64,000 nucleotides of DNA, taken from assembly GCA_017562135.1 (NCBI GenBank), contig QEYB01000999.1:310001-374000 (forward strand), read 5' to 3'. The notes under the pieces are model-generated. The model was not told the DNA's origin, did no database searches, and was given only the letters and a program-made list of their open reading frames with translations. This DNA is from Dipylidium caninum (taxonomy: Eukaryota; Platyhelminthes; Cestoda; Cyclophyllidea; Dipylidiidae). Below, piece after piece: positions 1 through 9,928 of this stretch. The number at the start of each line of letters is the position of its first letter. Position 1 is the stretch's first letter. Made by a program: the position numbers and the translations under genes.

Positions 1-1281
1 GTCAGTAAAAGGTGCGCCGGTTTGAACTAGCACGTTCAAATTTCCCTCCAGAATGTACGCGGGTTCGATTGTCATGTCGGAATCGAGACTCTCAGAAAGA
101 CTGCTAAGCTTGTCCGCAAAAGCACACATATTGGAAAGTGGGACGGGCTGCTGGTGAATGATGGGAGCAAACCAGAGAATCCTATTCGCCAATGTATCAT
201 ATGACTTAGACATAAATGCATGTAGAAGTTCAACCACCTTGTCGGGATCGTTGACACGACCCATTAAGCTCTGTAAACTAGCGGAAGGACCGAAAAAAAG
301 ACCCATGTGCTGGTTACTAGGACGACACATGTCCACAAACATTGAGTCCATGCAACTGTTAAGGTATGGACATTTAAGAAAATTGGTATAGGCGTCGAGA
401 TCAGCGCGAGTTTTCAGAGATGTCGCTAGAGCACTGTAAATATTAGAGCCCCAGCTGGCACCAACTTGCGTTGTTGGTCGGTTAGGACGGGAACGGGAGA
501 CTGCCCCACCACCGGCAGATTTCCGATTTTGTCGAGCAGCGGCAGACTGTCGCATCTTTCGAAAACGCTTATCTGAAGCAATACTTTGAGCATCAAAATC
601 GTAGATGTCCTTATCACCACTAACACCACCAGCATTAGCCGTTACAGCTACAACCGCAGCAGCCGTGTCGGAGAATAACCCCAAGGGTTCATCATGCCTA
701 CTGGAGTCCTGCATTGCGGATACTTCATTCATTAAACTGACACGGCTCTCCTGCATCCCATCATCATCATCTTCGTAGTCACTAATATCGAAATCATCTT
801 CTTGGTTTTGCAAACTTGGGGCCCCAGTATTCGATCGGCGCCCTCGGCGTTTACGGGAGGTCCTCAAAGTGTCTACATCCATTTCCTCAAAATCGTCTTC
901 GTCATTGTGATCTGCCTCGGCAGCATCAGGTACATAGTCGCTGCCAGCATCGTCGTCATCATCGTCATCATTTTCGTCTTCCTGAGCTGAAGAATACTCC
1001 GCGTAATCGAGAGCACTAGCCGCAAGAGCTGTGAAATCTTCGGTGACATCATCTGCATCAGCCCCGACTGCTGATTTTGCGGCTTTAGTTCTTACCGTGT
1101 TTGCGCGCCCCTTACTACCTCTGCCACGTGGCGATTTCGCGCTTGAAGTGATTCTCGGACGTTTTGAAGAACTTTTAGAAGTGGTGGAAGGGACGCGGAT
1201 ACGACGCCTACGGGATGTTGATGGGGTCATTGTTTCCCGATCCTCATCGCCGGCCTCTGGTTTTGTTGGCACGATATCCAT
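1..1281 (-). CDS. Unrecognised acidic, probably nuclear protein (5' part, truncated by window edge)
   Basis: An open frame of 427 codons runs from an ATG at 1281 to the window edge with no stop, so the C-terminus lies outside. A TAA sits directly before the ATG, which fixes the start. Residues 1-70 are rich in Arg, Lys, Ser and Thr with several RRRR/KRPR-like basic clusters that look like nuclear localisation signals. Residues about 100-180 are very acidic with a run of seven Asp. From about residue 290 the sequence becomes a folded-looking segment with many Cys, Phe and Leu (for example FLKCPYLNSC). Codon use is normal and the frame is undisturbed. I do not recognise the family; the basic-then-acidic N-terminus suggests a chromatin or nuclear factor, but that is inference. 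Introns downstream cannot be excluded. Confidence 0.7.
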   Translation of the reverse strand, partial: MDIVPTKPEAGDEDRETMTPSTSRRRRIRVPSTTSKSSSKRPRITSSAKSPRGRGSKGRANTVRTKAAKSAVGADADDVTEDFTALAASALDYAEYSSAQEDENDDDDDDDAGSDYVPDAAEADHNDEDDFEEMDVDTLRTSRKRRGRRSNTGAPSLQNQEDDFDISDYEDDDDGMQESRVSLMNEVSAMQDSSRHDEPLGLFSDTAAAVVAVTANAGGVSGDKDIYDFDAQSIASDKRFRKMRQSAAARQNRKSAGGGAVSRSRPNRPTTQVGASWGSNIYSALATSLKTRADLDAYTNFLKCPYLNSCMDSMFVDMCRPSNQHMGLFFGPSASLQSLMGRVNDPDKVVELLHAFMSKSYDTLANRILWFAPIIHQQPVPLSNMCAFADKLSSLSESLDSDMTIEPAYILEGNLNVLVQTGAPFTD

Positions 1282-3025
1282 TTATAGAAAAACTACAGAT
1301 AAGGAAAAATAAAATCAATGAAATTAAGAGCATGTACGAAACAAAAGCTAGTTGGGATTATTCGAAGGCCGGTGGTTAAAATTGTATGTAAAAAGGCAAC
1401 TTCTTCTTTCGCTGGAAGCAAGCCCGAGAACTTCACGTAGGGATAACGATGTCGCTCAAGATGGAAGCACGCCCAGGTACAACTCCAATTGAAGATAAGC
1501 ATGGGACGAAAGAATATATGGGAGAGCTTCTCATAAAAAAATCAGAGGGCTACACGAGGCCAAAAATACATTACATTCTGTGCAGGGTATAAGGCCCTAA
1601 CAATTAATCAGTAGGCAGTAAAACGTGTAAGAGAGCGACTACTTCGGATGCCGAAGAGGTCTACTAATATATTTCAGTAGACACATATCAATATAAAACG
1701 GAAAAACGGGACGATGTATACGAAAAAGAACCCTACATAGAGGGTAAGAACAACACAAAGAAGGCGACTATTAACATAAAATCTCGAGCAAACCAACCCC
1801 TAACAAGGGAAAAATGGCTGAAATCAACAAGACCGAAACTACGGAGGGACAAATGAGAGACTTAAACAACCCAATTGTAGGTGCTCCTATAACTCGATTT
1901 ATAAGATAAAAACAAATTTACAACTTTGGCCTTTAATTAGCCAACCTTCAAAGTTTGTTGACAGTCTGCACTGAATTTTGGTGCGACGTCAATGATTTAT
2001 GAAAGGGTAATATTAAATATAATCGCCTATCTCAACGCAAGAGAAAAATGATATATTATACACCTAAAACGTTTTGCGTATATGTGGGCTTGTTTGGTAC
2101 TGAAAAGAAAACAATTACCTACCTCATTTTGCAAAAGGTTTCGGATAGCTTGCGTCCCGGCACCGGGAAAGTGTGATAATTATATCCACTTTCAAAGCCA
2201 CACCATATTCCCCTGCAGACCAGCAACTGACAGAGAAAAATCTTTCTATCAACGAAGACTATTAACGTTTAAAGAACTGTAAGTGGACCCAAATCAATGA
2301 TGGTATTAAGATACAATTTTTCATAATGCGTGAACAAGATTTAATTGGTTTTTCACCAAACACGTAGTCAGAGTATCAGAGCTGCAAAATTAGTGTTTTT
2401 TAAATCCTACCCGAGTAAAAGCATATTGTGAGGCTCGGGCCACTATAGTCTGATTCTATCTAAAAGTTTGCCTTGTTCGTCCTAATAATTCGTAATTTTG
2501 CACCGCATGTGAGTAGATGGGAACCTTCAATTGAGCATCCGCTACAAAACTATGAATACAAGATGTTCAATGATGTGACCCACTTGCAAAGCCCATGACT
2601 ATCCTAATACAGAATTTTGGGTTTTCAGCCGTAGTTGCTACACATTAGAGCCACATTATGGTAAATATAAGGTGAAAAATGAAGCCAATTTACAGTTGCG
2701 ATTCTAACAACGGCAAAATCACATCTCCTACTAAACTAAGAGAATCCTTTGGAGGTTTTTCAAAAAACTACTCAATAGTGCGTCGAAACTGCATACCATT
2801 CAAAATTCATAAATATTTTGTTTTCTGACTTAGGGGGGGGTTTAAGTTTCAGCATAATCCTCTCCAATGTATTCAACGTTTGATATCGTCTTCAGAAGAA
2901 GAATCGACGATTTTGTCACAAGCACTAGGATCTACTTTGCAGCGTCTTGATTACTATGCATGACCAATTGGAACGCTGACTTCGTCCTTCCCCCTCGCAA
3001 CATTAGCCTTTCTAGAAAGCCGATT
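1282..3025. other. Intergenic region between divergent genes
   Basis: AT-rich DNA between the divergent unknown gene (start 1281, minus) and CDC37 (start 3026, plus). The only ORF of note (2082-2282) is short and without similarity I recognise. The region must hold the promoters of both genes, but I see no clear core element. Confidence 0.6.
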
Positions 3026-6000
3026 ATGGACTATAGCAAGTGGGATCATATCGAGGTTTACACTTTTAATCCCTAATTTTTTCTAAGGTGTCCGATGATG
3101 AAGATGACACACACCCGAACATAGATACTGCGAGTTTGTTCCGTTGGCGTCATGAAGCACGTATCAACCGCGATCGCGAATGGAAAGAGGAGAAGGAGAA
3201 ATTTGAAAAAGGAAAGAGGGAGCACATCGAGGCCCTGCAAAAGGCGCGCTCTCTTTACACGGAGGGTGTAAAGGTACCTTAAAGAGCTGTGTCACTCTTT
3301 GTAGAACAATGCTCCAAACCTAAAAGAATTGGAAAGTGACCTGAAGAAACTGGAGGTGGCTGATGAAAAATGGGTCGAGAAGGAAAAAGAGATGAACAAA
3401 AAGGAAAGAGTACGTTTATCCATATAGCAATAACTTAAGCGTCTTTAGTTGCGTCCCCTCAATGTGGATACGATAAGCCATGAAGGACGGTCGCGTACCG
3501 TAAGCTTATCATATTTTCTTTTCTCGCTAATGATTGAGTTTGATAAATTTCTGTATGTTATTCTCACTAACAGTTGAATTAAGTTCAAAATCTTTTTTGT
3601 TTCAAAATCAGTTAATTAACAAAGCCGCCCTCAAAGAAAAATGTGTCGACGCGGACAACGATGATGACGTCCATGAGGATGCGGGGGACCGTTTGAGAGA
3701 TTTCGTAAATAAACACGAGTCTGAAATTAAAAAGTTTGGTATGTTCAGTCGCCCGGTTGATTCCCAACAGTATCTTCTGGAAAAACCATACCTTGTTTGC
3801 GACGAAACTGCCAATCATCTCGTCCTGTGGTGTCTCGATCTTGCAATGGAAGAGGTATTCCTAACCCACAATACTCTTTTTTTCCATAATACGCCTTAGG
3901 GACATCCCGTTTTAGTGTCATTTACTTCACCTGCCCTGATAATCACATAAGGTTATGGCTGCGTGGATGATGATTGAGTGTACAATTGATGAGAATGGGT
4001 TCTTACTGCCTCGTGATGCTTTTGGTTTAGAGATTTTTGATTGATGTATCCTAATAGCACCACATCAACCTATAGGAAGTGGTAGGGGGAGGACACATTG
4101 AAGGAGAGCATATAATGATTAGGCCATGGGGGTATATTGATCGTTGCGCGACACAGCTCATGGGACTTGTATTCAACCTCATTTAAAATATTTACAGATG
4201 GGTAATAGTAGTTTGTGATCCTGTTACGTAATTGGCTCCATTCGCTAATTGTTGCTATAACTAGGTCAGAATTATTTTGATGGATTTTGGGAGTTTTGGT
4301 CTTTTTTGCAGAAATATAGTCTGCTAAATCATGTCTCGCACCAATGTATCGTCATGCAGTTTATGCTGGAGTTAGCCAAATCCCTTAAATGTGATCCTCG
4401 CTCTTGCATTCGACCCTTCTTCAGCAAGTGAGTTTCTATTCCTTTTTGGCCGCAACGACCCTTATTTTGAAACTACAAGTTTACCATCCCTATGTCTCGC
4501 TACCCATGTTTCTTTTTTTATAAAATTAAAACGCCTACTTACAGATTCATTCACTAGGAGAAATTTTTAATAGTTTTCGCCACTCATGTTATCTCCGTTC
4601 ACGACTCGTGGAGTTTGTTCCCGGTAAATCATTCCATCTAACATGTAAGAAGCATGTTGAAAAGTGTCGCGAATTCACAAATTTGTCCTTTTCGGCAAAT
4701 TGTAATGTCTCATTATTTGTGGTGTGCGATTTGCGTTCAGTCATGTACTCGGGGTCGCGCTCGACTGACACCGGCATCTCAAATACTTTTCATCACCATG
4801 TAGCCCTCTATGGAAACGAAATTGTAGGGCGTTCAGGGTATTTCTGAAACACATTTGGAGTGTTTCCTTCACATACTAGTCCTAGAATCTTTCATTCTTT
4901 ATGTAAGGCGCGCATCATCCATTCTGCTCCGATCCAATTAATACGCATGTGCGTTAGGGTTTTATGACTACGCCATTGAAGAAACTGCTGGTGTACTAGT
5001 GCTGCTTGTATCGAGTATAACAAGCGGTGTGAGCAAGCCATGTAAACTAATTTACCTAGACTAAGAATTATGGGTATTCCTGTCTCTATCACTGGGGAAA
5101 TGTCAAAGGGGTTATTTTGGTGACAATTTGGTGTGCACAAACTATTGATAAATGATTGTTCTCGTCGTTATTGTGACGTTATTTGAGTTGATGGGTAGCA
5201 TTAGTGATGAGTGATAAAGACCCACCCAGTACAGTAGGGCGATTCGGGTGTCGTATCCTCTCTACGGAATAGAACGCCTGCTCAAGCGATGAAAAAATCT
5301 TAGGCGTGATGATTAACACTTCTATTGCAGCAGTTTTCTGGCGCTAGTCATTTACGGCCTAGCCTCCCTCGAGTAATAATGAAGATCGCACAGCACAATC
5401 ACACTTTTTAACATTATGCCACGGACGTTTATCAGCCTCTTATACGTCGAGTCTGTCCTCTGTTAAAAATAATTTCGAGATTCTGTGACGTTATTAAATT
5501 TCTTTTACTTATCACTCACTTTATTTACCACTTCAGGTTCATTAATCCAGAACCCGAATATAAACGTATGTTTGAGGAGGAACTGACGGCCTTCAAGGCA
5601 CGTATCCGTGATCGCGCTCGAGTCAAAATAACGGAAGCAATGCAACAATTGGAAGAAGAGGAACGGCAGAAGCGCCTTGGCCCCGGTGGACTAGATCCAT
5701 ATGAAGTCATTGAAACCCTTCCTGAGGTGAGCCATTTTTAATAGCATTTTGATTCGAAAATCATTTTTCGGTATCTTCAGCTATACCTTTGCAGTTCATT
5801 TAACCCGAGTTCGATTGATGTAAAGCACCGACGAGGATGTTGGGTATTACTAGACGATTATATTTATGAGGGAAATCTGTTTTCTCGTGATGACCTTGGT
5901 CTTATTTCTTGTCTTATGTTTCCGAAGGTCTCGCATCATAAAACGGAGATACCGGCGTTTAACTATTCTTTATGACTACTTTCAATTACTATGGGCGCAC

Positions 6001-6386
6001 CTCATAATAAGTTCATCCCTCCACTTTTTCACCCTCTCGTATTTTATTAGAGACAACTTCGATACGATAGATTTGTTGGTCAAGGATCCCCTGCGCAGTA
6101 ACCGTGTTAATTCTTTCAGCCCCTGCGTAAGTGCTTTGAGACTCGAGATGTTGAGCTGCTAAAGAAGACATTGACAGAAATGGACCCAAAAGAGGCGGAA
6201 GAATGCATGAAGCGATGTATCGCCTCTGGCCTATGGGTTGAAAATGCATCAAGTGCCGGTGAAGATCAGACTGAAGAGGTTAATGTAACAGGTGATGTAA
6301 AAGCTGAACAGTTGGAAACCCAGGAGAAAGACGAAATGGCAGAGGAACCTACCACATCTTGTGACAATAAGTCTGCAGCATCTTGA
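3026..6386 (+). CDS. CDC37: CDC37, Hsp90 co-chaperone for protein kinases
   Basis: Loads client kinases onto Hsp90 in the cytosol. Eight exons: 3026-3055, 3088-3273, 3305-3409, 3449-3499, 3612-3854, 4312-4427, 5537-5726, 6120-6386; all junctions are GT-AG, and the product is 395 residues, close to the metazoan norm. Exon 1 codes only [10 protein letters not shown]. Exon 2 continues [13 protein letters not shown], so Ser12 is the equivalent of the CK2-phosphorylated Ser13 of human CDC37. The N-terminal coiled coil covers about 30-105, the Hsp90-binding middle domain about 125-290 (with [14 protein letters not shown] and [12 protein letters not shown]), and the C-terminal helical domain ends at about 345 (SGLWVENA), followed by an acidic tail. 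The first three introns are 32, 31 and 39 nt; introns 5, 6 and 7 are 457, 1109 and 393 nt and hold nothing else I recognise. The tiny first intron hides the true start from simple ORF calling. Confidence 0.96.
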
Positions 6387-7274
6387 ATTCCTCCCCCTAT
6401 AATTCCTTATTATTTTTGTCGATTCCTGGGAATAATACCAAGACATTCACCACGCTCATTGCTTAGTTTGTGTGGTCTTTTTTTAAGCGATCATAGCGCA
6501 TTTCCCACTATATTCGTCTCTGGAGATTAACCGAACTTGCGCCACAGAATGCTGCCGTGGGACGCGAGAGAGAACAACGACCTGACTTATTTTCTCTCAT
6601 GCTCCACTTTACGGCTCAGTCACGGTAGTAGAAAATTTAATGTAGGGTAGTCTACATCATTTATGTTTTGGTTGACTAGTTCAAGTGACACACGGGTAGG
6701 ACCAGGGAACAGTATCCACTCTTTTTTTGGCGAGGTCAGGGTGGGGCAGCTCACGTAAGCAGTGTGGATGTTCGAATGGTAGTTTTATCGACAGAACGCC
6801 CGTCGGATCCTCGGTAGTCGAGGCGAGGGAGTCCGGGGGGGTATTCAGTTGATCCCCGCAAGTTACGATGTGTTGCGGGGCTGGGCGTCACGTCCGTTTC
6901 CGTGATAGCCCGCCAACTGAGGTGGTTCAGTGAAGCGTCAGTCGGAAATTGAGAGGAATCGTTGTTGACGAGGATCTCGACCAAGCGCCAGTGTGGAGAG
7001 ATCTTAGCTCAAGTGGGTTTGTTTCCTTGCGCTTGGGCCGGGGCGCTTGATTAGCCCCAATTCCTCCGAGGGCAAAAAATGCATGGAGATGCTGTCGAAC
7101 GACTTCTTTGATTCCTCCAAATTCATTTAAGTCATTTTATCACAGTCTCGAGAATGCAGGTGTCGTTGCCCGTCTAACGGATCAGGAATCTGGCGACTAA
7201 TGGATGAGTTAGCCCCAAGTGCGCAGCTCAAATTCTTGTTTCGAATGTGAAGCAGAAAATCGCAACATCCCGGT
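6387..7274. other. Intergenic / CDC37 3' flank
   Basis: Non-coding flank downstream of CDC37. It includes a GC-richer patch at about 6700-7060, of different composition from its surroundings, which could be an old repeat copy, but I see no terminal repeats or protein remnant. No confident gene. Confidence 0.5.
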
Positions 7275-7856
7275 ATGGATGTGGCCCTTTCAACCTATGG
7301 TATTCCGCTTGAAAACCAATTTGTGGCAAATGCCCACTGCCTCATGAAGGCTCAGTTATCCCGGTTCCCAAGAAATTTCAGTCCCCATGCATTTTCACAA
7401 CCACAATGCGCCGTAACGACGCACCATAGGTGGCGCCGTCATAAGAAGACGCTTAGTGGCGGGGCGCCCAGTCCTAGTGCCTTCGATTCCACCACATCCT
7501 TCGGAAAAACGCAGTTGAAGCGAAATGCACTGGAGACTTACAGCTCCATACCCAACCGATCGAAAAACGGCGAACAGACGAACTTCGAATACACAAATTA
7601 CGCAATCGCCGGCAATCACTTGGTTGAGAGGAAAGAGCGATCATTTACGCGTAATCAACATGAAAAAGTATTTGAGAATATTTTCCGCAATATGACAGTA
7701 CCATACCTTTCCTTCAACACTAACCCACCCCTGAGACCACGCAGCAGACACGTAGAGCCGCTCGATTGGAAGATGGTAGGAATCATGAGGGCAGTCATAG
7801 GAGCATCAGATTTCCGCGGTCAGTGTACGGCGAGAGTTCGAGAGCAATTATTATAA
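7275..7856 (+). CDS. Hypothetical intronless ORF, 193 residues
   Basis: An uninterrupted frame from ATG 7275 to TAA 7854-7856. The protein is basic and polar, with an early run of His, Arg and Lys (HHRWRRHKK) and no signal peptide, membrane segment or coiled coil that I can see. Amino-acid composition looks protein-like rather than repeat-derived, and it is among the longest unexplained ORFs of the non-repetitive part of the window. No family recognised. It may be a real orphan gene, an exon of a larger gene, or a chance ORF; transcription evidence would decide. Confidence 0.35.
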   Translation: MDVALSTYGIPLENQFVANAHCLMKAQLSRFPRNFSPHAFSQPQCAVTTHHRWRRHKKTLSGGAPSPSAFDSTTSFGKTQLKRNALETYSSIPNRSKNGEQTNFEYTNYAIAGNHLVERKERSFTRNQHEKVFENIFRNMTVPYLSFNTNPPLRPRSRHVEPLDWKMVGIMRAVIGASDFRGQCTARVREQLL

Positions 7857-8302
7857 ACCTGGCAGTCAAGCGAAGCGGCAACAGGAAACACCAGGGGCGA
7901 CTCAAGGGAACTCAACTACGTTAGACTAAAAAGATCTAGTTTTCACCAAGACCTAGTCTCAAAACGCATATCACGCGTTGCTACAAATTGGTATTTGGGA
8001 GAGTTCAGTGTCAACACGGTCGCATATCAGGCACGCGACATTCTAGATGCCCAACCCAACGACCACGTAAAACCACGCACAAAAGAACCACCACAGTAGA
8101 CAATCTAGTCTATGGCTCAAATTATAACACCGAATTGACAATTCGACAAGCGGAAAAGACAGACTAGACACGCACAACAGTTTCATTGCAATGTAAAGGA
8201 ACAGACAATGCATAGAACGCGGTTAAAAACAGATTGAGGCGACACCTAGCGTATAATCGACATAAAAGCTATTAAGAACACCAAACGCATTCCGGACGGA
8301 AT
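7857..8302. other. Intergenic, 3' flanks
   Basis: AC-rich non-coding DNA between the 193-residue ORF and the 3' end of the minus-strand cyclophilin. No gene or repeat recognised. Confidence 0.5.
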
Positions 8303-8821
8303 TTACAGCTGACCACAGTCAGTTATAACCACTTTTTTGCTGGGCTGTCCGGAAGACGTGCCAACGGATTCAATCCTCTCAACAACCTCTCGACCTGATT
8401 CAACCTCACCAAAGACCACATGTTTCCCATCCAACCAACTAGTAACGGCAGTGGTAATAAAGAACTGAGACCCATTTGTATTGGGCCCAGCGTTTGCCAT
8501 GGAAAGAAGCATTGGCTTGTCGTGCTTGTGGCAAAAGTTTTCGTCATTGAACTTGGCTCCATAAATGCTTTTCCCACCAGTTCCGTCGCCTTTCGTGAAA
8601 TCGCCTCCTTGGCACATGAAATCGGGGATAATTCTATGAAAACAAGAGTTCTTGTAACCAAAGCCTTTTTCGTGCGTGCACAAGGCGCGGAAGTTTTCCG
8701 CTGTCTTCGGGACATCGTCATACAACTAAAAGGTTAGAGACTGGCGGTGGCCTACTTTGAAAACAATACGACCAGCGGGCTTGCCGTCGATGCTGATGTC
8801 GAAGAAGCACCTAGCACCCAT
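8303..8821 (-). CDS. PPIA: Cyclophilin A-type peptidyl-prolyl cis-trans isomerase, copy 1
   Basis: Catalyses cis-trans isomerisation of Xaa-Pro bonds; cytosolic type, with no signal peptide or C-terminal retention motif. Two exons: 8756-8821 (22 codons, start [10 protein letters not shown]) and 8303-8725 (140 codons plus stop), 162 residues against about 165 in typical CypA. The exons are joined by a GT-AG intron of only 30 nt (8726-8755). Active-site and cyclosporin-pocket residues are all present: Arg53, Phe58, Met59, Gln61, Phe111, Trp119 and His124 (human R55, F60, M61, Q63, F113, W121, H126). The gatekeeper stretch [14 protein letters not shown] is canonical. The C-terminus ends DCGQL. 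It is head to head with a paralogue 586 bp away that has the same intron position, so the pair arose by duplication with inversion. Confidence 0.96.
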
Positions 8822-9407
8822 TGTTCCAGAACAACCAAAGTGAGAGGCGCCCCTTCGTAAACTTAAACAAAGGCAAAATTGTTAAAATGAACGGTTATCA
8901 AGTTACCCTTAGCAACAAAATAAGGCAATAAAGAAGCCGGGTTTTACAGCAAAGTTAATATAAATTGGTATGCGAGAAAATCTGGGATATTGCCTTAATG
9001 GCCCTAGAGAATGGAGCTACAGCGGAGGCTCAGGATTCGGGAGGACTGGATCCAGGTTGAATAACGAAAAGAGGGTGCAAAATGCTTTTTTGCTCATGTT
9101 ACGCACTAAGACCCTTCAGAAATATTTTTATGTAGAACACGTTTCGAGTTAAGATGCTGTTTAATTGTATTATACTGTTAGCAAATGCCCCATTGTATAT
9201 GAATGTGGTGCCATTTAGAGGGGACGTTTCAACTCCTGACAACAAACCTACAGTGTTGTGTCGAATAAAATGATTTCAGGTTCTACATTTTGGGTGTTAT
9301 AAGACTTTATTACCGTCTTACGTAACAGGATACCTCTTTCCTTGCCTGATACTTTTGTTTAAGTGACTTTGGTTAACCTTCCCATCCTTTGCCTCGAGTT
9401 TCGAGCG
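8822..9407. promoter_or_regulatory. Shared 5' region of two divergent cyclophilin genes
   Basis: 586 bp between two divergent ATGs (8821 minus, 9408 plus). Any promoter for either gene on this side must lie here, so it may be bidirectional. It is AT-rich; I see no convincing TATA box. Inference from gene layout only. Confidence 0.45.
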
Positions 9408-9928
9408 ATGACCGTGAGGTGTTTTTTTGACATCACTCTCAACGGCGTCCCGGCTGGCCGTATTATATTTAGGGTAAGCTGTCCTATTATGGTCCATCGT
9501 TCTAGTTGTACGACGATGTTCCAAAAACGGTGGAGAATTTCCGTGCCCTTTGCACCGGTGAGAAGGGCTATGGTTATGCCCAGTCAAAGTTTCATCGCAT
9601 AATCCCTGGTTTCATGTGTCAAGGAGGAGACTTCACTTCCGGTAACGGCACTGGTGGAAAAAGCATCTACGGCAACAAATTTGAAGACGAAAATTTTATT
9701 CATAAGCATTGTAAACCGATGTTGCTTTCAATGGCAAATTGTGGGAAAGACACCAACGGATCGCAATTCTTTATCACCACCACCAAGGCTGATTGGCTGG
9801 ACGGGAAGCATGTCGTTTTTGGTGAGGTGGAGTCGGGCCAAGATGTCGTTAGGGCTTTGGAAGCCGTTGGCAGCCAGAGCGGCAAACCCTCCCAGACGGC
9901 TGTCATCGCTAAAAGCGGACAACTATAG
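9408..9928 (+). CDS. Cyclophilin A-type peptidyl-prolyl isomerase, copy 2 (diverged)
   Basis: Second cytosolic-type cyclophilin, 162 residues. Exons 9408-9473 and 9506-9928; the intron is 32 nt (9474-9505) and lies at the same codon boundary as in copy 1. Catalytic Arg53, Phe58, Met59, Gln61, Phe111, Trp119 and His124 are kept, so it should be an active isomerase. It differs from copy 1 in the gatekeeper segment: [10 protein letters not shown] replaces [10 protein letters not shown], putting Cys101 where CypA has a small Ala (human Ala103) and removing the Gly-Pro-Asn turn. This may change substrate or cyclosporin binding (inference). The start MTVRCFFD is chosen by alignment with copy 1. An ATTAAA at 9999-10004 lies 71 bp past the stop. 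Confidence 0.95.
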
